The notes: generated by a model from the sequence alone, not told the origin. 64,000 bases of DNA from Halomonas alkalicola (GCF_030704205.1 NZ_CP131913.1:1364001-1428000), one strand, 5' to 3'. Shown: positions 11,203-22,398, counted from the stretch's first letter. Translations and numbers: made by a program.

Positions 11203-12021
11203 TCAGCGCCGCCGGCTGGGCACGCTTGCGCGCTCGCCGCTCTCGAGGGCCAGGGCGGTGAGCGCCCCGCCCCACACGCAGCCGGTATCCAGGGCCTGGG
11301 CATCGACGCGACTGTGCGGGGTCGCCCCCTGCAGGGCCGCCCAGTGGCCGAACAGCAGCCGGGCGCCGTCGCCGCGGGGGTACTGGAACCAGGGAGCGAA
11401 ACCCGGCGGGGCGCTGTCGAGCCCCTCCTTGGCGGAGAAGTCGAGCCTTCCCTCGGCATCGATGAAGCGCATGCGGGTGAAGACGTTGACGATGGCCCGC
11501 AGCCGGTCGACGCCATCGAGGTCGTCGCGCCACAGCGCCGGGGCGTTGCCGTACATGCGCTCGAGGAAGGCCCCGGCGTGCTCGCCGCCGAGCACGGCCT
11601 GGACCTCCCGGGCCAGGCCGGCGGCCTGGTCCAGCGACCACTGGGGCAGCAGGCCGGCGTGGGTCATCAGGGTGTCCTGCCCGAGGGTGTCGCGCACCAG
11701 CAGAGGCCGCGACTGCAGCCAGTCCAGCAGCGCCTCGCGGTCCGGTGCGGCGAGTATGGCATCCAGGGTGTCCTTGCGGTTGAGGGCCGCGCCGCCGCGG
11801 GCCACGGCGAGCAGGTGCAGGTCGTGGTTGCCGAGCACCACCCGGGCCGCCTCACCCAGTGCCATCACCTCGCGCAGGCAGGCCAGCGACCCCGGGCCGC
11901 GGTTGACCAGGTCACCGGCCAGCCACAGTCGGTCGCGGCGGGGATCGAAGTCGAGGGCCTCGAGGAGCTCGACGAACTCGGCGTGACAGCCCTGGAGGTC
12001 GCCGATGGCATAGGTGGTCAT
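11203..12021 (-). CDS. apaH: Symmetrical bis(5'-nucleosyl)-tetraphosphatase ApaH
   Basis: Cleaves Ap4A to two ADP, and in E. coli also removes Np4-type caps from RNA. The 272-residue protein carries the calcineurin-like phosphoesterase signatures GDLQGCHAEF at the N terminus, GDLVNRGPGS near 38 and VVLGNHDLHLLA near 63, then THAGLLPQW with another metal ligand. The ATG at 12021 gives MTTYAIGDLQG, the family start; an open stretch continues about 220 codons upstream but overlaps apaG and rsmA in another frame. It follows apaG by 32 bases in the conserved rsmA-apaG-apaH order. Confidence 0.96.
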   Translation of the reverse strand: MTTYAIGDLQGCHAEFVELLEALDFDPRRDRLWLAGDLVNRGPGSLACLREVMALGEAARVVLGNHDLHLLAVARGGAALNRKDTLDAILAAPDREALLDWLQSRPLLVRDTLGQDTLMTHAGLLPQWSLDQAAGLAREVQAVLGGEHAGAFLERMYGNAPALWRDDLDGVDRLRAIVNVFTRMRFIDAEGRLDFSAKEGLDSAPPGFAPWFQYPRGDGARLLFGHWAALQGATPHSRVDAQALDTGCVWGGALTALALESGERASVPSRRR

Positions 12022-12053
12022 ATGGCGCTCCCGGCAAGGGTGAAACAGTGGAT

Positions 12054-12452
12054 TCAGTGTACCTGGTTGGGGCCGGCCAGGCGGAAGGGGGCGATGGCCA
12101 CCTCGAAGGGGCGCTGGGAGGCGGTATCCACGCAGGTGTAGTCGCCCTCCATCACCCCCACGGGGCCATCGAGGATCGCCCGGCTGGTGTATCGGAACTG
12201 CTGCCCCGGCCCGATCATCGGCTGCTGGCCCACCACCCCCTTGCCGCGCACCTCCTGGACCTTGCCGCTGCCCTGGGTGATCTTCCAGTGGCGGGCCATC
12301 AGCTGGATGCTGTGGCGCGAGGCGTTGTGCACCGTCACCGTGTAGCTGAAGACGTAGCGCCCCTCGCCCGGTGCGGACTCCTCCTCGCGGAATTCGGGCT
12401 CCACCTCGACCCTGATCTGGCCCTGCAGGGCCTCGGGCAGCACCGGCCTCAT
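12054..12452 (-). CDS. apaG: ApaG (Co2+/Mg2+ efflux-associated protein)
   Basis: A 132-residue protein of the ApaG/DUF525 family with a fibronectin-like fold. It shows [26 protein letters not shown], then [26 protein letters not shown], and GDYTC near the C terminus. Function is poorly defined; Salmonella CorD (ApaG) was linked to cobalt resistance and magnesium efflux. It overlaps rsmA by four bases (ATGA), so translation is coupled, and precedes apaH. Confidence 0.95.
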   Translation of the reverse strand: MRPVLPEALQGQIRVEVEPEFREEESAPGEGRYVFSYTVTVHNASRHSIQLMARHWKITQGSGKVQEVRGKGVVGQQPMIGPGQQFRYTSRAILDGPVGVMEGDYTCVDTASQRPFEVAIAPFRLAGPNQVH

Positions 12453-13279
12453 TCCGGCACCTCCTCGCCCGCCTCGGCGCCGCTTTGGGCCAGGTGGTTG
12501 GCGATGCGCACGAACTCTTCCACGGTGAGGGTCTGGGGGCGGCGGGCGGGATCGATGCCGAGCGCCTCGAGCGCCTCCGCCGTGATGCGCCCCTTGAGGT
12601 TGTTGCGCAGGGTCTTGCGACGCTGGCCGAAGGCCTCGCGCACCAGGGTGAAGAGCAGCGCCTCGTCGGTGGCCGGATGGGGCAGCTCGGCATGGGGCGT
12701 CAGGCGCACGATGGCGGAGTCCACCTTGGGCCGAGGCACGAAGGCCTCGGGCGGCACCACGAACAGCGAGTCCACCCGGCAGCGGTATTGGGCCATCACC
12801 GAGAGCCGCCCCCAGTCGGGGCCGCCCGGTTCGGCGGCCAGGCGCTCCACCACCTCCTTCTGCAGCATGAAGTGCATGTCGGCGATGGCATCGCCGGACT
12901 GCAGCAGGTGGGCGATCAGCGGGGTGGAGATGTTGTAGGGCAGGTTGCCCACCACCCGCAGCCGCTCGCCCTCGCCTCGCAGGGCGCGGAAGTCGAACTT
13001 GAGGGCGTCGCCCTCGTGGATCACGAAGCCGGGGTAGTTGAAGAACTGCACCCGCAGCCCGGGGATCAGGTCGCGGTCGAGCTCGATCACCTCGAGATGA
13101 CCCTCGGCGGCCTCCAGCAGCGGCTCGGTGAGGGCGCCCTGGCCGGGGCCGATCTCCACCAGGCGCTCGCCGGGACGCGGCCCGATGGCGCGCACGATGC
13201 GCGAGATGATGCCGCGGTCACGCAGGAAGTTCTGGCCGAAGCGCTTGCGGGCCCGGTGAACCGGGGGGCGAGATGACAT
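12449..13279 (-). CDS. rsmA: 16S rRNA A1518/A1519 dimethyltransferase RsmA (KsgA)
   Basis: Dimethylates the two adjacent adenines in helix 45 of 16S rRNA and acts as a late 30S assembly checkpoint. The 276-residue protein has the expected motifs: [10 protein letters not shown] at the N terminus, [16 protein letters not shown] binding S-adenosylmethionine near 42, [14 protein letters not shown] near 112 as catalytic motif IV, and [14 protein letters not shown] in the C-terminal domain. It lies 68 bases after pdxA and overlaps apaG. Confidence 0.97.
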   Translation of the reverse strand: MSSRPPVHRARKRFGQNFLRDRGIISRIVRAIGPRPGERLVEIGPGQGALTEPLLEAAEGHLEVIELDRDLIPGLRVQFFNYPGFVIHEGDALKFDFRALRGEGERLRVVGNLPYNISTPLIAHLLQSGDAIADMHFMLQKEVVERLAAEPGGPDWGRLSVMAQYRCRVDSLFVVPPEAFVPRPKVDSAIVRLTPHAELPHPATDEALLFTLVREAFGQRRKTLRNNLKGRITAEALEALGIDPARRPQTLTVEEFVRIANHLAQSGAEAGEEVPE

Positions 13280-13347
13280 TCAGGGGTGTCCTTCTATCGC
13301 TAGGATCTTGAATTCTTGCATGGAAACGGAGCTTTCCGGCGACCGGC

Positions 13348-14391
13348 TTATGAGCGGCGCCAGGCCATCTCGGCGGCCAGCGCCACGGCCACGCGCAGGC
13401 TGCCGGGGTCGGCGCGCCCCGTGCCGGCGAGATCCAGGGCGGTGCCGTGATCCACCGAGGTGCGCACGAAGGGCAGCCCGAGGGTAATATTGGCCGCGCT
13501 GCCGAAGCCGGCGTACTTGAGCACCGGCAGGCCCTGGTCATGATACATGGCCAACACCGCGTCGACCCCCTCGAGGTGACGCGGCGTGAACAGGGTATCG
13601 GCGGGGAGCGGGCCGTCCAGCCGCAGCCCCTCGGCGCGCAGCGCCGCGAGCGCCGGCTCGATCACCTCGAGCTCCTCGCGGCCCAGGTGGCCACCCTCGC
13701 CGGCGTGGGGGTTGAGCCCGCACACCGCGATGCGCGGCGCCGGGAGGCCATACCAGTGCTTCAGCTCCGCATCGAGGATGCGCAGCACCCGGGAGAGGCG
13801 CCCGGCGGTGATGGCATCGGCCACCTCGCGCAGCGGCAGGTGGGTGGTGGCCAGCGCCACCCGCAGCGCCGGCGAGCCCCGCCAGCCGGGTCGGGTGGCG
13901 TGCAGCGCGAGGTCGGTGGCGAGCATCATCACCACTTCCTCCACCCCGCAGGCGTCGCGCAGGTACTCGGTGTGACCGGTGAAGCCGGCGTGGCCGGCAT
14001 CGAGGATCACCCCCTTGTGCAGCGGTGCGGTGACCATCCCCGCGGCGTGGCCGGCGCGACAGGCGGCGATCGCCACGTCCAGGGTCTCGAGCACGTAAGC
14101 GGCATTGGCCGCGTCCAACTGGCCGGGGCGGGACGGCGCCCGCAGGGCCACCGGCCACACCGGCAGGCGCCCGGGAGCGGCCTCGGACACCGCCTGGCCG
14201 GGGGCGAGCTCGAGCGGCTCGAGGGCGATGCCGAGCCCGGCGGCGCGCTCGGCCAGAAGCCCCGGGTCCCCCACCGCGACCACCCGGGCCGCCGGCCGTG
14301 ACTGAGCCGCCAGCATCACGACCAGCTCCGGACCGATGCCGGCCGGCTCGCCGGTGGTCAGCGCCAGCACCGGGGGCTCGGCCGGCGCCAT
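13348..14391 (-). CDS. pdxA: 4-hydroxythreonine-4-phosphate dehydrogenase PdxA
   Basis: NAD-dependent oxidation and decarboxylation step of pyridoxal 5'-phosphate synthesis. The 347-residue protein begins with [15 protein letters not shown] and includes [11 protein letters not shown], with a metal-binding histidine near residue 140. It continues with [28 protein letters not shown] with another metal ligand, and [16 protein letters not shown]. Its start overlaps the surA stop by one base (TGATG), as in the conserved surA-pdxA-rsmA order. Confidence 0.96.
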   Translation of the reverse strand: MAPAEPPVLALTTGEPAGIGPELVVMLAAQSRPAARVVAVGDPGLLAERAAGLGIALEPLELAPGQAVSEAAPGRLPVWPVALRAPSRPGQLDAANAAYVLETLDVAIAACRAGHAAGMVTAPLHKGVILDAGHAGFTGHTEYLRDACGVEEVVMMLATDLALHATRPGWRGSPALRVALATTHLPLREVADAITAGRLSRVLRILDAELKHWYGLPAPRIAVCGLNPHAGEGGHLGREELEVIEPALAALRAEGLRLDGPLPADTLFTPRHLEGVDAVLAMYHDQGLPVLKYAGFGSAANITLGLPFVRTSVDHGTALDLAGTGRADPGSLRVAVALAAEMAWRRS

Positions 14392-15065
14392 CAGCGGCCG
14401 TCGAGCCGGTTGTCGACGAAGGCCTGGGAGCGGATCTCCTGCAGCCAGACCTCCAGCTCCTCGTTGGCGCGACGCTGGAAAAGCGCCTGCTGGGCCTGCT
14501 GGCGGCTGGCGCCCTCCTGCTCCATGAAACGCTCCACCTCCCGTTCGGAGAGATTGCCCCGGCTGCCCACCCGGCGCTGCTGCAGCTCGCGCAGCACCAG
14601 CTCGCGGCGGATCTCCTCGCGCACGGTGGCGAGTGCCAGGCCGTCGGCCTCCAGGGCGTCGGCAAACTGCTCAAGGCTCATGCCGTTGCTCTCGGCGATG
14701 GCCCGCACCTGGCGGTTGAGCTCGGTGTCATCGATGGAGAGCCCGGCCTCCCGGGCCATCTGCAGCTGGATCTCCTCAAGGATCATCTGCTCGAGGAGCT
14801 GCTCGCGCAGCACCCGCTCAGGGGGGAGGTCGATCTGCTGGGCGGTGAGCTGGCTGCGGGTCTGGGCCACCCGCTCCTCCAGCTCGCTCGCCATGATGGC
14901 GCCCTGGTTGACCACCGCCACGATGCGATCCAGCGACTGGCGCTGGATCGACTGGAACTCCTGGGCCTGGACGCTCAGCGGCACGGCGGAAAGGCCCAGC
15001 GCCAGGGCCAGGCCGGCGGCCATCGGGGGGGTGCGCCGGCGGCTCACTGTCTGCTTATGTGTCAT
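14391..15065 (-). CDS. surA: SurA-type periplasmic chaperone without parvulin PPIase domains
   Basis: Position between lptD and pdxA and sequence identify SurA, which escorts unfolded outer-membrane proteins through the periplasm. A signal peptide ([20 protein letters not shown] to the VQA cleavage region) is followed by the N-terminal chaperone domain ([40 protein letters not shown]) and a C-terminal helix ([20 protein letters not shown]) like the one completing the SurA core. The product is 224 residues, against about 430 in E. coli. Neither parvulin domain is present; the sequence passes straight from the N-terminal domain to the C-terminal helix in one frame. No frame disruption is visible, so this looks like a natural short form. 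Confidence 0.88.
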   Translation of the reverse strand: MTHKQTVSRRRTPPMAAGLALALGLSAVPLSVQAQEFQSIQRQSLDRIVAVVNQGAIMASELEERVAQTRSQLTAQQIDLPPERVLREQLLEQMILEEIQLQMAREAGLSIDDTELNRQVRAIAESNGMSLEQFADALEADGLALATVREEIRRELVLRELQQRRVGSRGNLSEREVERFMEQEGASRQQAQQALFQRRANEELEVWLQEIRSQAFVDNRLDGR

Positions 15066-15106
15066 CTTTCCTCTCTAGAACTTGGCAACGGCGGGTGGCG
15101 CCCGGG

Positions 15107-17536
15107 TCAGAAGGCGGTGGAGCGATAGCCCGGGATGGCCTCCTCGAAGTAGCTGTCGGCCTCGCGGCCCACGCCGCCGAGACCCTTGAACACGAAGCGC
15201 AGGAAGATCCCGCGATCGGTGAAGTCGTCCTCCACCCGGGCCGTGTCGTTGTCATCGACCCACTCCCGCCAGACCAGCTGCAGACCATAGCAGCAGTCGT
15301 TCCACTGCACACCCGCCAGCTGCTCCAGGGAGCGGTCGTTGGTGTGGTCGTAGAGGAAGCGACCGATCAGGTCGACGCGGTGGCTGGCCTTCCAGGCGAA
15401 CGACAGGTCGTACTCCTCGCGGTTGAAGTCGCGGAACTCGTCCGTGGTGTCATCCGTGGTGTTCGGATCGAAGCCTTGGAGCTCCCAGCGGTAGCCGAGG
15501 TTCAATGCGTGGCCCGCGGGCGAGCGATACTGCAGGTCGAGGGAGGTGCGCTCGGTCTGCTCGAAGTTGTCGTCGTAGAGCCACTGCCAGCGGGTGCGCC
15601 AGCGGTCGGTGATCTGCCAGTCGGCACGGGTCACCACCGGCGAGCGGTCGCGGGTGGCCCGGTAGCGATCGATGAAGTTGCCGGGCAGGGTATCGGGATC
15701 GCCGTTCATGTCGATGGTGCGATCCTCAAAGTAGTAGGCCTGGCCTACCCCCACGGAGACGCGCTCGCGGCCGCGGGCGTCCTCCAGCAGCCGCGACTCC
15801 ACCCCCAGAGAGAGGCGATTGAGGTCGCCGACGCGGTCGCTGCCGGAGAAGCGATGGGGCGACCAGAGCTGGCCCCAGGAGAAGGCGCGCTCGCTGGTAT
15901 CGAAGTCGGGGAACTCCGACTGATCCCGGGCCGGCACATAGGCGTAGTTGGCGCGGGGCTCCAGGGTCTGGCGGTAGCCGCTCCCCCCCAGCTCCAGCTC
16001 GCGCTCGAAGACCAGGCCGCCGTCGAGGGAGGCCACCGGCACCTCGCGGGTCAGGGAGGTGTCGCGGTCGGTCTCGCGCTCGCCGTAGTCGAGCTCGTAG
16101 GCGGTGGCCAGCCACTCCAGGCGCGGCTCCAGGTGCCCCCAGCTCTCGTCGAAGCGCCAGCCCATCGCCGGCGTCAGGTGCAGCCGCGAGCCGATGGCGG
16201 ACTCCCTCTCCAAGGGAATACTGTTCTCGTCCACGTCGCGCCAGAAGTAGGTGTAGTTGGAGCCCCACTGCTGGTAGAAGCCTCCCTGGTTCCAGCGCGC
16301 ACTGGCGGAGAGGCTCGGCAGCCGGTAGAAGGGCTTGTCGCGGTCGGCCAGGGGGTCGTCCAGCTTCTGGAAGCCCTGGGCCCGGGCGTCGAGGCGCCAG
16401 ACGTCGCCGCGGTAGTCGATCTGGGCCAGGCGCGGCATGGCGGAGGTGTTCTGCTCGGCGAAGTCGCTGCCGAAGTCGTCGAAGTAGCGGCCGTCGCTGG
16501 CCGCCCCGTAGCGCAGCTGGTAGCGGCTGCGCGGATTGAGCGTACCGGCGTGGCGGTAGTCCACATACCAGCGGTCCTCGCCCTCGTGGCGGCGCGAGGC
16601 GGCGTTGGGGTCGTCGCTGGACCCGCCGTCGTCGCTGCCGAGGAAGGCCCCCTCGATCTGGCCGGCGTCGCTGGGGAAGAGGTAGCGGTATTCGCCGCCC
16701 AGCAGCAGGCCTCGATCGGTGATCCAGCGCGGGGTGATGGTGGCGTCGTGGTTGGGCGCGATGTTCCAGTAGAAGGGCTGGGCGTAGTCCACGGCATCGC
16801 TGGAGATCCCCACGGCCGGCCACAGGAAACCGGTGTGGCGGCGATCGTCGATGGGAAAGCGCACCCAGGGCCAGTAGAAGACCGGCACCCGCCCCACCTC
16901 GAGCCTTGCATTTCGGGCGGTGCCGAAGCCGCTCTCGCGGTCGAGCACCACGTCGCCCCCCACCAGGCGCCAGAGGTTGTCACCGGGGTCGCAGGTGGTG
17001 AAGCTCGCCGAGGAGAGCCGGTAACGACCATCCTCCAGGCGCTCCAGCTGCAGGGCATCGCCGCGCAGGTGGCGGTCGTGGACCACGTAGTGAGCGTTGT
17101 CGATGCGCGCCGCATCGCTGACCAGTGACAGCTCGGCGGCCTCGCCACGCACCAGCAGGTTCTGGTCGCGCAGCGCCAGGGGACCCTCGGCGAAGGCACG
17201 CTCCCGGCTGCCGGGCACTCGTACCTGGGGGGTCTCGAGCTGGGCGGTATCGCGACGCAGCACCACCTCGCCGCGCAGGATCGTCTCGCCATCCTCGCCG
17301 TAGCTGGCACTGTCCGACTCGCTGGCCACGCGGCCCGGCGGCGGCTCGGCAAGGCGGTAGTCGGGCATCACGTAGACGCCGCGGCACAGGGCGCCGGCGG
17401 GGCGGTCATCGCCCCAGGGGCGGAAGTCCAGCGACTCGGCGGGCAGGGAGGCGGGCGAGGCCGCCGCATAGGGAGCGCCGGCCAGGCTCAGGGTCGCCAG
17501 GCCGGCCAGGGCCGTCCATGAGAGTCGCTTGCCCAT
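15107..17536 (-). CDS. lptD: LPS-assembly protein LptD
   Basis: Outer-membrane beta-barrel which, with LptE, inserts lipopolysaccharide into the outer leaflet. The 809-residue protein has a signal peptide ending near ASPASL, an OstA/LptA-like domain (SYGEDGETILRGEVVL onward, about residues 75-200) and a large barrel rich in alternating aromatic strands. Four cysteines, one in GALCRGVY, one in TTCDPGD and an adjacent pair in WNDCCYGL, match the disulfide-forming set that controls E. coli LptD maturation. It heads the lptD-surA-pdxA-rsmA-apaG-apaH run and is divergent from amgK. Confidence 0.96.
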   Translation of the reverse strand: MGKRLSWTALAGLATLSLAGAPYAAASPASLPAESLDFRPWGDDRPAGALCRGVYVMPDYRLAEPPPGRVASESDSASYGEDGETILRGEVVLRRDTAQLETPQVRVPGSRERAFAEGPLALRDQNLLVRGEAAELSLVSDAARIDNAHYVVHDRHLRGDALQLERLEDGRYRLSSASFTTCDPGDNLWRLVGGDVVLDRESGFGTARNARLEVGRVPVFYWPWVRFPIDDRRHTGFLWPAVGISSDAVDYAQPFYWNIAPNHDATITPRWITDRGLLLGGEYRYLFPSDAGQIEGAFLGSDDGGSSDDPNAASRRHEGEDRWYVDYRHAGTLNPRSRYQLRYGAASDGRYFDDFGSDFAEQNTSAMPRLAQIDYRGDVWRLDARAQGFQKLDDPLADRDKPFYRLPSLSASARWNQGGFYQQWGSNYTYFWRDVDENSIPLERESAIGSRLHLTPAMGWRFDESWGHLEPRLEWLATAYELDYGERETDRDTSLTREVPVASLDGGLVFERELELGGSGYRQTLEPRANYAYVPARDQSEFPDFDTSERAFSWGQLWSPHRFSGSDRVGDLNRLSLGVESRLLEDARGRERVSVGVGQAYYFEDRTIDMNGDPDTLPGNFIDRYRATRDRSPVVTRADWQITDRWRTRWQWLYDDNFEQTERTSLDLQYRSPAGHALNLGYRWELQGFDPNTTDDTTDEFRDFNREEYDLSFAWKASHRVDLIGRFLYDHTNDRSLEQLAGVQWNDCCYGLQLVWREWVDDNDTARVEDDFTDRGIFLRFVFKGLGGVGREADSYFEEAIPGYRSTAF

Positions 17537-17692
17537 GTTCCTCGATGTCCTTGGCGGGGTGAATCGGTATTATACAGGCCGCACCGCGCCTGTGCTGCCG
17601 GCGGGCCACGCTGCGCTCAGCATGCGGCGAGCCCCCGCGGCCGTCAACCGACCCGCCGCCGGACCCTTCACGTCACCCAGGAGCCAGCCACC

Positions 17693-19386
<1,694 letters not shown>

Positions 19387-19397
19387 CAGTCTGTCGG
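19387..19397 (+). repeat. Left terminal inverted repeat of the IS
   Basis: CAGTCTGTCGG is a perfect 11-base match to the reverse complement of the right end. It is preceded by CTAG, whose last three bases are the murU stop codon. Confidence 0.88.
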
Positions 19398-19453
19398 GTT
19401 TTCGATAACGTCGTGAGATACTCGCTTCCAGCCGCCACCACCGGAACGTCGCC

Positions 19454-20809
19454 ATGAGCCGCTTCATCCCCGTTGACCGCCAGACCGATTATCTTCTGCC
19501 GCCTTCCGTGGACGAGTGGTTGCCCGATGACCACCTGGCGCGCTTCGTGGTGGATGTTGTCGAGCAGCTGGACCTCTCGGCGTTGACGCGGCGGTACGCC
19601 GGCCGGGGGCATAAGGCCCATCACCCGGCGGTGCTGCTGAGTCTGCTGGTCTATGGCTATGCCACCGGGGTGTATTCCAGCCGCAAGATCGAGCGGGCCA
19701 CCTATGACTCGGTGGCGTTCCGCTACCTGGCCGCCAACACCCATCCCGACCACGACACCCTGGCCACCTTCCGGCGGCGCTTCCTGCCCGAACTGGAGCA
19801 ACTGTTCGTCCAGGTGCTCTTGCTGGCCCGCGAGATGAAGCTGCTCAAGCTCGGCACCATCGCGCTGGATGGCACCAAGCTCAAGGCCAACGCCAGCAAG
19901 CATAGGGCGCTGTCGTACGGCCATGCCAAGAAGCTGGAGGCTCAGTTCAAGGCCGAGGTGAAGGCGCTGACCCAACGGGCCGAGTCCGCGGATCGGGATG
20001 ACGCCGCCGATGGCATGGACATCCCGGCGGAGATTGCCCGTCGCGAACAGCGCCTGGCGGCGATCGCCGAGGCCAAGGCCAAGATCGAGGCGCGGGCCGA
20101 GGAGCGAGACGCCGTCGAACAAGCCGCCTACCAGGAAAAGGTGGCGCGCCGTGAGGCGCAGCGGAAGGCCGGCAAGACGCCTCGGGGGCGGGATCCCGAG
20201 CCACCGACGGGCGGCCCCCGCGACAAGGATCAGGTCAACCTCACCGACCCACAATCACGCATCATGCCGGTCACCGGCAAGGCCTTCGATCAGTGCTACA
20301 ACGCCCAGGCGGCCGTCGATACCGACACCCTGCTGGTCACCCACGTGCATGTCACCCAGGCGACCAACGACAAGCAGCAGGTCATGCCGTTACTGACCGC
20401 ATGGCAGGGCTACCCCGAGGCGTTGGGGCGCCCCAGTTGCCTGCTGGCCGACACGGGCTACTTCAGTGCGGCCAATGTCGATGCCTGCCAGGCCCATGGC
20501 ATCGAACCGCTGCTGGCCATGAAGCGCGATGTCCATCATCTCCCCGTGTTCGAGCGCTTCGCGGCGGATCCGCCCGCCCCGGCGAGTGAGGATCCCGTCG
20601 AGCAGATGGCGCACCGCCTGAAGACCCGGGCGGGACGCGCCCTGTATGCGCTGCGCAAGCATACGGTGGAACCGGTCTTCGGCATCATCAAGCACGTGAT
20701 GGGGTTCCGGCAGTTCTCGCTGCGTGGCCTGGACAAGGTCAGCGGCGAGTGGCGACTGGCCACCCTGGCCTGGAACATCAAGCGAATGCACCGCCTGGCT
20801 GCCGGATGA
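19454..20809 (+). CDS. IS1182-family DDE transposase
   Basis: A 451-residue transposase. The N-terminal DUF772-like domain reads FIPVDRQTDYLLPPSVDEWLPDDHLARFVVDVV and continues through VYSSRKIERATYDSVAFRYLAAN. Candidate catalytic residues are the aspartate in IALDGTKLKANAS (near residue 139), the aspartate in CLLADTGYFSAANV (near 333) and the glutamate in HTVEPVFGIIKH (near 415). A charged, coiled-coil-like insertion lies between the first and second. No frameshift or premature stop is seen. It catalyses movement of the surrounding element. Confidence 0.93.
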   Translation: MSRFIPVDRQTDYLLPPSVDEWLPDDHLARFVVDVVEQLDLSALTRRYAGRGHKAHHPAVLLSLLVYGYATGVYSSRKIERATYDSVAFRYLAANTHPDHDTLATFRRRFLPELEQLFVQVLLLAREMKLLKLGTIALDGTKLKANASKHRALSYGHAKKLEAQFKAEVKALTQRAESADRDDAADGMDIPAEIARREQRLAAIAEAKAKIEARAEERDAVEQAAYQEKVARREAQRKAGKTPRGRDPEPPTGGPRDKDQVNLTDPQSRIMPVTGKAFDQCYNAQAAVDTDTLLVTHVHVTQATNDKQQVMPLLTAWQGYPEALGRPSCLLADTGYFSAANVDACQAHGIEPLLAMKRDVHHLPVFERFAADPPAPASEDPVEQMAHRLKTRAGRALYALRKHTVEPVFGIIKHVMGFRQFSLRGLDKVSGEWRLATLAWNIKRMHRLAAG

Positions 20810-20963
20810 GGGGAGATCCCTCACCGGGTAGCGCGTCACCGGGGTCAGGAGCGGTGCAAGGCGAGGCAGGGAGGGCCAACAGCGACTCTCCCGCCACATG
20901 ACCGACTACCCTGCGAAGAAACCAGAGAGGGGACGTTGCTTCTACGCTTCATGCCCCTCTAAA

Positions 20964-20974
20964 CCGACAGACTG
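20964..20974 (-). repeat. Right terminal inverted repeat of the IS
   Basis: CCGACAGACTG is the exact reverse complement of the left end and is followed by CTAG at 20975-20978. Confidence 0.88.
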
Positions 20975-20979
20975 CTAGA

Positions 20980-21092
20980 GCGAGAGGCGCCGGGGGCAGG
21001 TCTGAGAGGGGGTCCTATGCCAGGGATGGCATCGGTAGCGTACAGGGAAGTATTTACAGCGCCCCCGAACAGGCCTGTCGCCGGAACAGCCT
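20980..21092 (+). repeat. Left copy of the osmC-flanking dispersed repeat
   Basis: About 113 bases align with the reverse complement of 21598-21712. Shared blocks include CCAGGGATGGC, GTAGCGTACA and TACAGCGCC or CACAGCGCC. Similarity extends outward to GAGGCGCCGG on one side and ATCAGCCT or AACAGCCT on the other. The IS lies immediately upstream, so the element may have landed beside or at the edge of this repeat. I see no credible gene in it. Confidence 0.75.
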
Positions 21093-21167
21093 TGAGCGAT
21101 GTGCGGGGCTTAGCAACGACTGCTATGCTGCCGCGATTTCCCGACAATCGAGAAGGAATCAAGAATC

Positions 21168-21587
21168 ATGAAAGCCAGCGTGAAATGGACCGATGGACGT
21201 CAGTTCGTTGCCGAAAGCGGCAGCGGCCACAGCGTGGTGATCGACGGCCCGCCCGACCACGGCGGCCGCAACACCGGCCCGCGCCCCATGGAGATGCTGC
21301 TGATGGGCCTGGGCGCCTGCACCTCCTTCGACGTGCTGGAGATCCTCGAGAAGTCCCGCGCCCCGGTGAGCGACTGCGTGGCGAGCCTGGAGGCGGAGCG
21401 CGCCGATGACGTGCCCAGCGTCTTCACGAAGATCCACGTGCACTTCACCGTCACCGGCAAGGGGCTGAAGGAGAAGCAGGTGCAGCGCGCCGTGGAGCTC
21501 TCCGCGGAGAAGTACTGCAGCGCCTCCATCATGCTGGTGAAGGGCGGCGTCGAGGTGACGCACTCTTATACCATTGTTGAGGAATAA
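21168..21587 (+). CDS. OsmC-family (YhfA-like) protein
   Basis: A 139-residue OsmC/Ohr-fold protein. It has the two conserved cysteines of the family, in LLMGLGACTSFDVLEIL near residue 49 and in SAEKYCSASIML near residue 117, and the RPMEMLLMGLG helix. OsmC and Ohr members reduce organic hydroperoxides with a cysteine pair; the YhfA subgroup, which the length and GGRNTGPRPMEML segment suggest, has no settled substrate. The gene is isolated between two inverted copies of a repeat, whose left copy occupies most of its upstream region. Confidence 0.9.
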   Translation: MKASVKWTDGRQFVAESGSGHSVVIDGPPDHGGRNTGPRPMEMLLMGLGACTSFDVLEILEKSRAPVSDCVASLEAERADDVPSVFTKIHVHFTVTGKGLKEKQVQRAVELSAEKYCSASIMLVKGGVEVTHSYTIVEE

Positions 21588-21597
21588 GCCTGCGCAG

Positions 21598-21712
21598 GAG
21601 GCTGATCCGGAAGTAGGCCTGCGAGGAGGCGCTGTGAATACATCCTTGTACGCTACTTCGGCCATCCCTGGTCCTCAGACCTCCTCTTCGGCCTACCACC
21701 GGCGCCTCCCGC
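21598..21712 (-). repeat. Right copy of the osmC-flanking dispersed repeat, inverted
   Basis: It starts 11 bases after the osmC stop codon and ends about 40 bases before the coq7 stop. Its reverse complement aligns with 20980-21092 along the whole length with scattered mismatches and small gaps. With the left copy it forms a large inverted repeat around osmC. It could serve as a transcript end for both osmC and the convergent coq7. Confidence 0.75.
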
Positions 21713-21753
21713 TGAATCGTGGCCCTTGATCCTTGGTTCCTGGCGCTCGGCGC

Positions 21754-22398
21754 CTAGACCCGATAGACGCTCTTGGTCATCACCTTGGACATCAGCGTCA
21801 TGCCGAACTTGACCGGGGCGGGGAAGCGGGCGCCACCGGCCTCCAGCGCCAGCTGGGCGTGGTGGGCCTCATCGATGGCCATCTGGCGCAGCACCGCCCG
21901 GGAGCGCTGATCCCCCGCCGGCAGCTTCACCAGGTGGTCCTCCAGATGGCGGCCCACCTGCTCCTCGGTGGCGGCCACGAAGCCGAGGCTCACCCGGTCG
22001 CCCACGGCCCCGGCCACCGCGCCAATGCCGAAGGAGGCGGCATAGAAGAGCGGGTTGAGCAGGCTGGGGCGGTCGTGCAGCTCCTGGAGCCGCTCGTCGC
22101 ACCAGGCCAGGTGGTCGATCTCCTCCCTGGCCGCCTCCTCCATCTGGTCACGCACATCGGGCAACTTGGCGGTCAACCCCTGGCCCTGGTAGAGCGCCTG
22201 GGCGCACACCTCGCCGGTGTGGTTGATGCGCATCAGCCCGGCCGCATGGCGGCGCTCCTCCTCGTCCATGGGCGCATCCTGCACCTCGGGGGTCGCCGGA
22301 GACGGCCGTGACGCCTGGGCGGCATGGGGCACCAGGGTGCGCAGCACGGTATCGAACTGGTGGATCAGGTTGTCGCTGGGAGAGAGCTTGCGGTTCAT
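21754..22398 (-). CDS. coq7: Ubiquinone-biosynthesis monooxygenase Coq7
   Basis: Di-iron hydroxylase acting on 2-polyprenyl-3-methyl-6-methoxy-1,4-benzoquinone, the last hydroxylation in ubiquinone synthesis. The 214-residue protein starts [16 protein letters not shown] at 22398. Iron-ligand motifs are visible in two ferritin-like repeats: [27 protein letters not shown], then [14 protein letters not shown] and [10 protein letters not shown]. Many gammaproteobacteria use UbiF instead; Coq7 is typical of Pseudomonas and Halomonas relatives. It is convergent with osmC. Confidence 0.94.
   Translation of the reverse strand: MNRKLSPSDNLIHQFDTVLRTLVPHAAQASRPSPATPEVQDAPMDEEERRHAAGLMRINHTGEVCAQALYQGQGLTAKLPDVRDQMEEAAREEIDHLAWCDERLQELHDRPSLLNPLFYAASFGIGAVAGAVGDRVSLGFVAATEEQVGRHLEDHLVKLPAGDQRSRAVLRQMAIDEAHHAQLALEAGGARFPAPVKFGMTLMSKVMTKSVYRV

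Larger units (their letters stand above)
19387..20974 (+). mobile_element. IS1182-family insertion sequence, 1588 bp
   Basis: One transposase gene is bounded by terminal inverted repeats beginning CAGTCTGTCGG at both ends. The tetranucleotide CTAG occurs immediately outside each end (19383-19386 and 20975-20978), consistent with a 4 bp target duplication or a palindromic target. The transposase frame is full length, so the element may be active. About 165 bases after the transposase stop are non-coding. It sits between murU and the left osmC-flanking repeat. Confidence 0.9.

Noticed and set aside
12022..12693. About 220-codon N-terminal extension of ApaH
   Set aside because: It overlaps apaG and rsmA in another frame, is arginine/proline-rich, and ApaH starts canonically at 12021.
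15059..17128. 689-codon open frame on the plus strand opposite lptD
   Set aside because: It has no signal, domain or ribosome site, and lptD on the other strand is complete with its four cysteines.
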